64,000 bases of DNA from Pyrrhosoma nymphula (Eukaryota > Arthropoda > Insecta > Odonata > Coenagrionidae), in assembly GCA_963573305.1 (NCBI GenBank), contig OY754329.1, forward strand, positions 146,455,266 to 146,519,265. Direction: 5' to 3'. Positions 56,841-64,000 of the stretch are shown piece by piece. A program made the translations under genes and the position numbers. Each line of letters opens with the position of its first letter. Within the stretch, counting starts at the first letter, position 1. Below the pieces are notes generated by a model, which saw nothing but the letters and a program-made list of their open reading frames with translations, was not told where the DNA came from and did not search any database.

Positions 56841-58430
56841 AAGAGAAACGTCATTGTTGCGACGGGGAGGAAGGAAGAAAACCGGTGGGGATACTCAGTC
56901 CTTAAGATGGTGGCACGAAAACTCGGAGCCAGCAAAGATCGAATTGAACCTACTTGGGCCGGAATCGATCATTACCGCTTCTGCCACACACGCGATTTTC
57001 GCGATTAACCGGAAGTCGGAACGGAAAATAGATTGTGGGCGGTGGGAAGGGCGGCGTGGCATTTGCCGGGGAAGTAGAGCACCTCTATTACTTCCTCTAA
57101 CCTATACACTGCAGTAGGACTGGAGACAGCATACAGGAGGTCAGACGCGTGAGGGAAGGCATTGATGCTGGGAGGGGTCTTCTTCTTCGATAAGCATTTT
57201 GGGGACAAGAAGTGGAAGTTGGACTTCCGTTCTGCAAGAGGGGCGCGGAGGACAGGGACAGAGAGGAGCGAAAACCCTTCCGTAGATGGGAGGAAGGAAT
57301 ACAAGGGGTTCTCTTGCGGCCCTTGATAGGATGGCAATGGGGGAAGTGATCGGTGCACTGAAGGGGATAGGCTCAGGGGACACTCCCAAGTGTCTAGCTG
57401 GAAGGCGGCCTCATGCTGTGTGCCAAAAGGGAACGCAAGGGGGTGACCACTCCAGCAGTGGCTCGGATAGGCCGGCGCGGCGCCGGAAGGGTTTGCGGTT
57501 CCTTGTGGGGAGGAGGGTGGGGCGAGAAGAAAAAATTATCAAGGGTTATAAGGAAGGAATGGGGCGAGCATGTGGGGTGAGAGATGAAAGGTTTCAGGTA
57601 AGGAGATGACGGTGGGTGGATTTTTGAAAAGGCACAGCTCTTGCGGTTGTATGGGAGAGTTTGCGATTTGAAGTGGGGACGGAATGTGGCCGTGAGGCCA
57701 ATGGAGAGTCTAGGCGGGTGGTCACCAGGGGGGAAGGGTAAGGGAATCGCTGCCGCTAGTAGGGCAGAAGGTTACCGTTGGCTGTGTGCGGTGGGAGATG
57801 ATAGGGGGTATGTCAGGTTGATGTCGGGGGACGGGCATGAGGTTGACGTGGTTCGGGTGACGGTATATGTGGCGGGAGGATAGTCGATGGCCAACTCGGG
57901 TAGGGACGTTGCAATAGGGTGAGAGGGACGACCTCGCTCGCTGTACTCCTCCAAACGAGACGACGGTGAGGGGATGAGACGGGGGAGGCCAATGTGGGGG
58001 GGGGGAGGGGCAGAGTACCGACCGCCCCGGGGGCAGAAGAAGAGAGACGCGAGCGAGTCTGAGCCCGAGCACGTACGAGCGTGAGGGGAATAAAAGGATT
58101 TCTCACGCCCGACATGAACCCTGGCGCTCTTCTCCGCTTCCCTCCTCCCCCTCGAACCCTGGCTCGCCCGCACGCCCTCGACGTCCTTCCCTACCCTAGT
58201 CCTCGCTTCTTACACGTCCCCCCTTTCTCCCCGAACCCTCTCGTTTCCCTCACAGGAGAGCTTTCCTATACAAGGCCTCCGCCTCTTAACCTTTTGTCTA
58301 TTCCCTCCTCTGCGATACGCCCCTTCCTTATTCGTTCTATCCCCAGCCCCACAGTGCCCGCTTGCTGGATAGAGCTCCATTGATATATTTTTTTCTCTCT
58401 TCTTCCCCCTCAAGTCCTATCGGATCGCGT
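56840..58430. other. GC-rich, G-skewed then C-skewed island
   Basis: The plus strand is G/A-rich from 57,030 to 58,060 and C/T-rich from 58,090 to 58,410, with a run of G10 near 57,993. Overlapping frames reach 133 codons on minus but encode Arg, Pro and Ser repeats. A donor-like tttcaggtaagg lies at 57,594. The strand-skew switch at about 58,080 is the clearest signal. Such a switch can mark a transcription start, but nothing else supports that. Confidence 0.4.
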
Positions 58431-58439
58431 TCCGTGATG

Positions 58440-60265
58440 CGGCACAACTTTTTGTGGCTAGAATAAAAAGGAAATAAAAAATGGGAAAACATATCTTCGG
58501 GAGAGGAAACGAAACGTTTTCCATTAAATTTTGTGTCCTTCCATTTTATTTAGTTCCTCCCTCGTGACCAGGTAAACAGAGAACTTGGATCGCCGTTTTC
58601 GCAAATTGTTTTTAAGTTTACGAGCACCTTAAAAAAGGCACGCCAGGCTACGGCCGGAAAATCATGATTGTAACGGCAAAGGACATTTTAAAAGGAATTC
58701 AAGGTAGTGAAAGATTCATGTGTTTCCAAATGGTGTTTCAAGGTAATCTCAATCTCTAAATCTTCACCATAGTTCGAAGTTATGATTTATCAACATAAAA
58801 AGCATGAGTGTCACATAAATAATCCTATTTTATGGCCGATAAGAAAGGAAAAAAATGCATTGAGGCACATATTTGATATTTTATTGTATTTTCTCATTTC
58901 ATGAAAAGATGCTAAAGAAAGGGATGCCGTCGGTGAAGATAGGTCACAATATTTCACTGGAGCTATATAGTTAGGTATTGAGGAATTGAGCCCAAAGTCA
59001 ATATGAATGTCAAGGAAAATACGAGTTTCCATTTATTTTTGGAATCGATATGTTACTAAAAAGGTATATCTTTTATATGAGAAGTTAATAACATAAAATT
59101 ATTAAGGAGATGTTTCGAGTAATTTAATGAGAGCTAAAACATCGGTTGGCAATATTTCTCTCTCCTATTGGTAAACATATTTCAAAGTGGCCAAATAAAC
59201 AACCAGGAATTTTCAAACCAACAATAACTATTTAATAACTTCATATGAAGAGTATTACTTGATTTAATCACTGAAATTTCAGAAAAGGACGATTCATTAA
59301 TTTACACTTGGTCCTGCAGTGGCAGAAACTATAAATGGGCACAGGTAATTCGACTATTATTCGAAATAAACATATACCGTGACCAAATTTCCTCGCCCGT
59401 TTAACAAAAGTAGATATTACATGAGTGGAAAAGGTAATAAGAATGAAAATGATGCAGCAACTAATAATCCCCAGTACATCAGAAGACGTCGACAACTTCA
59501 TTGCGTATTGCTGTTTCATAGATCCGTGTTTGGGATTGAACAGAAAGAGGTGGAAGGAACATCCAGGAGTTGCGCCTTGCCTTTTAAATCGTAAGATACC
59601 TCTCGCAACGAATGCAACTACTTCAATGTTTTTAAATGGAATGATCCAGTCTTTCACCGAACCGTTATGATACTGAGGTGAGGGAAGCCCTTTCCTTTCG
59701 TTCTCGCTCATCTATTGAACCTAGACTTCCTTATTTCTTCCCATCGAGACTGGTCGAGTGCTATGCTACTCTCACGAAACCCACTCACCCCGTTTTTATC
59801 GCTGAAACGCTCTCTCGGAGAAAAGCAACCTTCTGGACGTTGTATACGGCGGACGCACGAACTTAAAACGATCATCAAAAGGAGTCTCGAAGATACACAC
59901 AATCTCTCTTGTCACCCCATATCCATTATAGCCTCACTGACCGTAATGAAAATCATCAAGTCCATAATGAAGTAACGTAGTCTCCCCTGGGGGATTATGT
60001 AGATGAAGTTCTCTCGAGTGTGACACCGGGGCAAGCTTTCCATTACCAACGTTTCAACGAGCCGATAGCGTATCGTATTCAGGGTGAAACTGAGTGTCTC
60101 TCAGTCTCGTTTTCTGAGAACAGAGCATACGTTTTCTGAAAACTCAGTTGCTGTTCACTGCGTTAAACGGCAAGGATTCGTCACGATGAACTTCGGCCAC
60201 TTCAGCTTTCTTATTCACGGATAACAACAATTGGGATGAGCAATAGAATCATTTCTCCGAATTCA
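58440..60265. other. AT-rich stretch with one long minus frame
   Basis: Mostly anonymous. A minus frame of 147 codons (59711-59268) has a hydrophobic segment (VLGIISCCIIFILITF) but no recognised family. An 81-codon plus frame (59425-59670) overlaps it. One of the two may be real; I cannot tell which. Confidence 0.4.
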
Positions 60266-60271
60266 AAGTGA

Positions 60272-60335
60272 TTGGGAGGCTGTGCTGGCTTCCTATCCCG
60301 AGGGCTCGGGTTCGATCCCGGTGCTGGCGGAAATT
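60272..60335 (+). repeat. tRNA-derived SINE-like head
   Basis: gggaggctgtgctggcttcc, then gaggg and B-box ggttcgatccc (60309-60319), then ggtgctggcgg. Spacing is shorter than a full tRNA, and stems are poor, so it is a fragment of a tRNA-derived repeat. Confidence 0.35.
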
Positions 60336-60739
60336 TTGCGGTGGTATCCGGATTCCTATTTGGGTGCAATATAGATGAGGCCTAAAGTACAGTACCTACT
60401 CCGTTACATCGGACGTAAAACAGTGGTCCCCATAGCACCATTCGTTAAGAGCAGGCTAACGCTGTCGCCGGGTCTCCCACCACCCTTCTTCCATTTCCCA
60501 TAAAATCATTCACATACCGTCCTAACCATCTTTCCTCCAAGGCGCAAATGACCTCAGTCACCAGTCGTCTCCCCAAGTAACAAAGCACACCGAACTCGTG
60601 CCGTGCCATGAGAAAGCTAATGCACCATTCACTAGAGTATATTTTGCATCGGTAAAAGTTATTACAGTGTACCAAAAAAGAGGAGGCCAGTTATAAGCGA
60701 ATGCAACCTCAATAAAAGTAAGAAACGAAGAGTTTAAAA

Positions 60740-61360
60740 TTGGACCAGAGTTGGGGGATGGGTGAGAAGGGAATAGGTACCCCTTAAATGAACGGGGAGG
60801 TTGCTCGCTTTTAATTCGCCCTTTCTACTTCACCGCTGCCGATCACGTGCCCCTCCGACCTCATCCGAAAGGGGTCCGTCCTCGTCGTGCAATCCAGAGA
60901 AACAACGTTGTGATGTGGGGGGCGGGAGAGGCATCACGGAAAGGGTTCGACCGTGAGAGTGTAGATTGGAGAGGAGAGAGAGAGAGTCAAGGAAAGGAGA
61001 GGAGGCAAGGGAGAGGAAGGAGAGGAGGAGGAGGAGGCTATTAGTGGAGTGTCGTACACTGACTGATAGGGGAGATTGAGGCCTTGTATGTGAATGATGA
61101 AGTGGCCTCCTCTCTCTCTCTCTCGTCCTTTCGGTGAAGGAAGGTATATAGGGAGTGAAGGGGAGGGAAGCGGGGGAAGTGAGGGTGCAGGGGCATGGGG
61201 AGGTCACGCAGAGTGCGGGCACGCATCGGGGCGAGGCAAGAAGGACGACGGAGGTGAGAAGGGCGGGAAAGGAATGAAAGCGAAGAGAGAAAGAGTGACA
61301 GGGGAGGAGGAAGGGACATCTCAATGTGGACATTGTCCATGTTGGATCAACACACCATCA
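60740..61360. other. Purine-rich tract with GA and CT microsatellites
   Basis: The plus strand is overwhelmingly G and A over 60,905-61,050 and 61,140-61,320, with alternating GA at about 60,975-60,988 and (CT)n at 61,108-61,124. The minus strand stays open for 167 codons as Ser/Leu/Pro-rich low-complexity sequence. The skew explains the open frames; I do not call a gene. Confidence 0.5.
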
Positions 61361-61369
61361 GGGTAACTT

Positions 61370-63330
61370 TCTAATCGAAACATTCGTTCATACGGAGCTA
61401 ATTTATCTCACGGAACTTAATTATTCTTATATATTTTTAAAGGAAGTATAAATCCTGTTTATACGCATAGTGAACCATTACGGCATCTTCATGATGAACC
61501 TTGACAAAATACGGCGATGAAATTCGCAGAAGTTATCACGAGAAAAATTCCACTGATTGATCGTGAATGGAACCACGGATCATAAGCTTAGCTTACATCT
61601 ACGGTTGTTACTACGCTACCCGCTCTTCCTAATTCTCGTGGAAATTCTCCTGACGATAAGTACACTTTTTGCCTGGAGGAACATTTAGTCCCCTTGAATC
61701 CTCCAAAAATTGAAACGAAAATTAGTAAGTCTGTGTGCAGCAGTGGTATACGCTTTTGCCCGGCAAGCCAAAGGTCCTAAAAAGAATCCGCGGTTCAGGT
61801 GGATAATCAGAAAACAGACGTATGTCCAACCCGCGTAGGTACGCGGACTAAGTGACTAGTGCTTACAATGCGGAACTGAGGTTTTAAAATGCTCGCGGGC
61901 GACGATTGAGATATCACTTTCTCCGAAAAAAAACTGCGACGAGCGAATCGAAAATGCGAAAAAACTACAGAAAGTGATGGGTTTGGAGCTGGTAGGGACT
62001 CGAAGGCAGTACGACAGGCTAAAATTAATGGAAAATTTCAGATCATGCGATTTTCTGGGTGTCATGGAGGACTTTATTTCGACCCTGCATACCAAATTAG
62101 AGTTGGCAGTAGGGAAAAAGTAAAATATTTAAAAAATATATGCTGTCGAGTAAAAAAATATACTGTCGATGAAATAGGTAGGTACAAAAATTCCTTCTTT
62201 TCCCACGTCACTGACGACAGCAACACAAAGTGATACACTAATAAACTCCGTGAAAATATATTTCACTTACTTCCCTCCATTTCTTCCAATCCATTTTCTC
62301 TTTTATTTCCTCTTATTTGGGGCATGGTGCACTAACAGCCCCTGCCACACGCACTCGCAACTGATCGCGGGATAATGTGTAGCTGTAGAATTCTGTCGTA
62401 ATTATCTGATAGGTTATCAAGAGGTGAGACCAGCATTGTGAGTGGGACGGAATTGGGGCACTTTTTATATGAGTAGAGGGCTAACTAGCCAAGTGTATTT
62501 GTAGAAAAATAAGATGAATAGGTATTTTAGTTTAAAATCTTCGGATATTACAGTAAGTCAATAAGTATTTCCAAGAATCAAGACGGAGTATTTACGCAAC
62601 TCTATCGAATAGAAATTCAGAATTCGCTGAGTCAGCAGACATATTTTGTTTTACCTGAAGTCATATCAGCTTGACTACGCATTCTTTGTATTAACCGGTG
62701 AAACATCGCGCTATTTCACACCTAAATACAATAAAATCTTTTGAAGAACATACTTTAAGTTTTTGATCACCGAATGTTAAATTGGCCATGTAAAATCTAT
62801 CGCACTCGAAAAAATAATGACTGTATGTTTGTCAATTTCTTAAGGTCATTATTTCTTAAGGTATATTAATTATATAAAAACGTTTCGTTTGGAGTAGTCG
62901 ATTGTCATGTTGAAACCATGCGAGATAGCATCAAGAGAAAAGGCCTCAGCTTCCTCCACAATTACGGTAAATACACTTAAAATGAGGTTGCTTGTTCAAT
63001 ACACATAAAAACTATCCAATAAAGTAAAGTCGTATTGCGTGTACGATTTAAAAACAATGTAGTTTAATTGGTTCATTCGAAATGTACCCAAAATTTAAAC
63101 ATTCACATCTTTTACGAGAGTTTGATAAAAGGAATAAACACGGATGGTGTTATCTGTGCAATAAAGCATGGGGAGAAAGTGAAAGGTAAGCTCTCGCAAC
63201 AAACTAAATGGAAATTAAAAAAAAAATGATTGGATTCCAAGAACCGTGGCAACAGGGAAATGAAGAGTAGATCATAAAGGGACTTTTCTAAAGGAGAGCG
63301 TTTCGTTCCTTGCTTGCACCTAAGCGCCGC
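61370..63330. other. AT-rich non-coding stretch
   Basis: No gene recognised. A tail-like retroposon segment lies at 62,338-62,394. Frames are under 110 codons and without motifs. Confidence 0.55.
62338..62394 (+). repeat. LINE/SINE 3'-tail-like segment, second copy
   Basis: cccctgccacacgcactcg followed by gcgggataatgtgtagctg, matching the layout at 49,381-49,432. The upstream ggggcatggtgcac resembles the body of SINE family A (ggggcatg at 51,758), so these tails may belong to that family. Confidence 0.35.
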
Positions 63331-63339
63331 TTGAACAAA

Positions 63340-63960
63340 AAACTCCACACGCAGCTCAGCGGTGGACTCGGGAGAGAAAGAGGAAGCGGAGGGAGAAGGG
63401 AAGAGAAAAATTTGACTAATAATAAAGCGCGACACATTTTTCGACGGAGGGGAAAAAATCCATTAGGAGCGGAGCGAAATTAGCTTAACGCCCGAAATAT
63501 CCATCCATACATTAAAATAGCCGTCGCTTCTTTTGCTGGGAGACTGAAGGGAAATTGGGAGGGGGGTACAACAGGGGGTTTGAGTAGGAGAGAGAGGGAA
63601 GGGTGGCGGAGTTAGGAACCCAGGAAAAAAAAGAAGGAAGGGAAAAAAGAAAACTGGAGGACGGGAGCCCTGCGACAACAAAATGAATCAAACCGAACAC
63701 CTCTTCGGCCGGATTGGGAGGTGGGGTGAGGGTGAAGGGTGGGATGAGGGCGAAGGGCAAGGGGTGTGGGAAGAAAAAGACCTTAATTTCACACCAGGGT
63801 GGAGAGAGAGAGAGAGAGAAGGGATGCGGGGGAAGGGGTTTGGAGGACGAAGGGCTCGTCACCATTGGTGACCGACCGACCGCCCTCTTCCCTAATGGGC
63901 CCTCGACCCTCCGCCGCGACCCTCTCGCGTTCGGCCCTGAAAAAAAACCTTCGCCGACAA
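63340..63960. other. Purine-rich GC island at window end
   Basis: G/A-rich plus strand with (GA)n at 63,801-63,820, and a minus frame of 160 codons that is Pro/Ser/Phe-rich low complexity. Composition accounts for the frame. The island runs to the window edge. Confidence 0.45.
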
Positions 63961-64000
63961 ATTTATACGTATGCATGTCTGTGTGTGGGAGCACGTGTGT

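Noticed and set aside
57722..58173. Overlapping minus frames of 100-133 codons as coding
   Set aside because: Three overlapping frames are open at once, which is expected from C-skewed composition and not from selection.
60830..61333. 167-codon open frame on the minus strand as a gene
   Set aside because: The translation is Ser/Leu/Pro low complexity and the opposite strand is a polypurine tract, so stop codons are scarce for compositional reasons.
63512..63994. 160-codon open frame on the minus strand as a gene
   Set aside because: Same reason: purine-rich plus strand with (GA)n, Pro/Ser/Phe-rich translation and no domain.
1..64000. CRISPR arrays, operons, ribosome-binding sites or bacterial-type terminators
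   Set aside because: No regularly spaced repeats or dense co-directional coding exist; all identified content is eukaryotic transposon sequence.

Overview
The window reads as nuclear DNA from an arthropod, probably an insect with a large repeat-rich genome. It is AT-rich with scattered GC-rich, purine-skewed islands. It has no operons, no dense coding and no long intact host gene. Its recognisable content is transposable elements typical of arthropods: a Ty1/copia LTR retrotransposon, a P-element with a THAP-type transposase, an RTE/BovB-like LINE, tRNA-derived SINEs, foldback (palindromic) elements and a probable hAT-type element. The species cannot be named from the sequence alone. Layout: 1-12.9 kb is mostly anonymous AT-rich sequence. 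It holds a SINE-like tRNA derivative (2.6 kb), a GC/purine-rich island (2.8-3.8 kb), a minus-strand LINE 3' end with an (ATT)n tail (about 4.1-4.3 kb), a foldback element (4.9-5.1 kb), a minus-strand SINE (7.7 kb), a cluster of ATTCCGACA motifs (10.3-10.7 kb) and an arthropod-type repeat around an (ATGT)n microsatellite (11.0 kb). A decayed LINE with endonuclease and reverse transcriptase domains occupies about 12.9-15.3 kb. Two perfect palindromes (18.3 and 18.6-18.8 kb) lie just left of a 3.78-kb P-element (19,167-22,949). That element keeps its terminal and subterminal inverted repeats and target-site duplication but has a broken transposase, and a foldback copy sits inside it. From 25.7 to 31.4 kb there is a mosaic of small elements: foldbacks at 25.9 and 28.0 kb, a 703-bp element with 98-bp inverted ends at 26.2-26.9 kb, five tRNA-like SINE heads and a hAT-like element at 30.0-30.3 kb. 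The copia element (33,008-37,660) has two LTRs, a primer-binding site and a polypurine tract, but its gag-pol is inactivated by stops, frameshifts and a change in the reverse transcriptase YVDD box. From 37.7 to 64 kb I find little. There is a candidate minus-strand gene 3' end near 39.2-39.6 kb (a 72-bp exon with strong splice sites, then a terminal exon with AATAAA). There is also a foldback element at 50.6-50.8 kb, a SINE at 51.7 kb, a SINE-like head at 60.3 kb and several GC/GA-rich islands (41.6-42.4, 48.5-49.0, 55.6-56.1, 56.8-58.4, 60.7-61.4 and 63.3-63.9 kb). No new multi-gene system is visible. The most useful observations are the P-element, the family of six foldback elements sharing a hairpin core (one a perfect 70-bp palindrome), the inverted-end element at 26.2-26.9 kb and the candidate spliced gene end near 39.5 kb.
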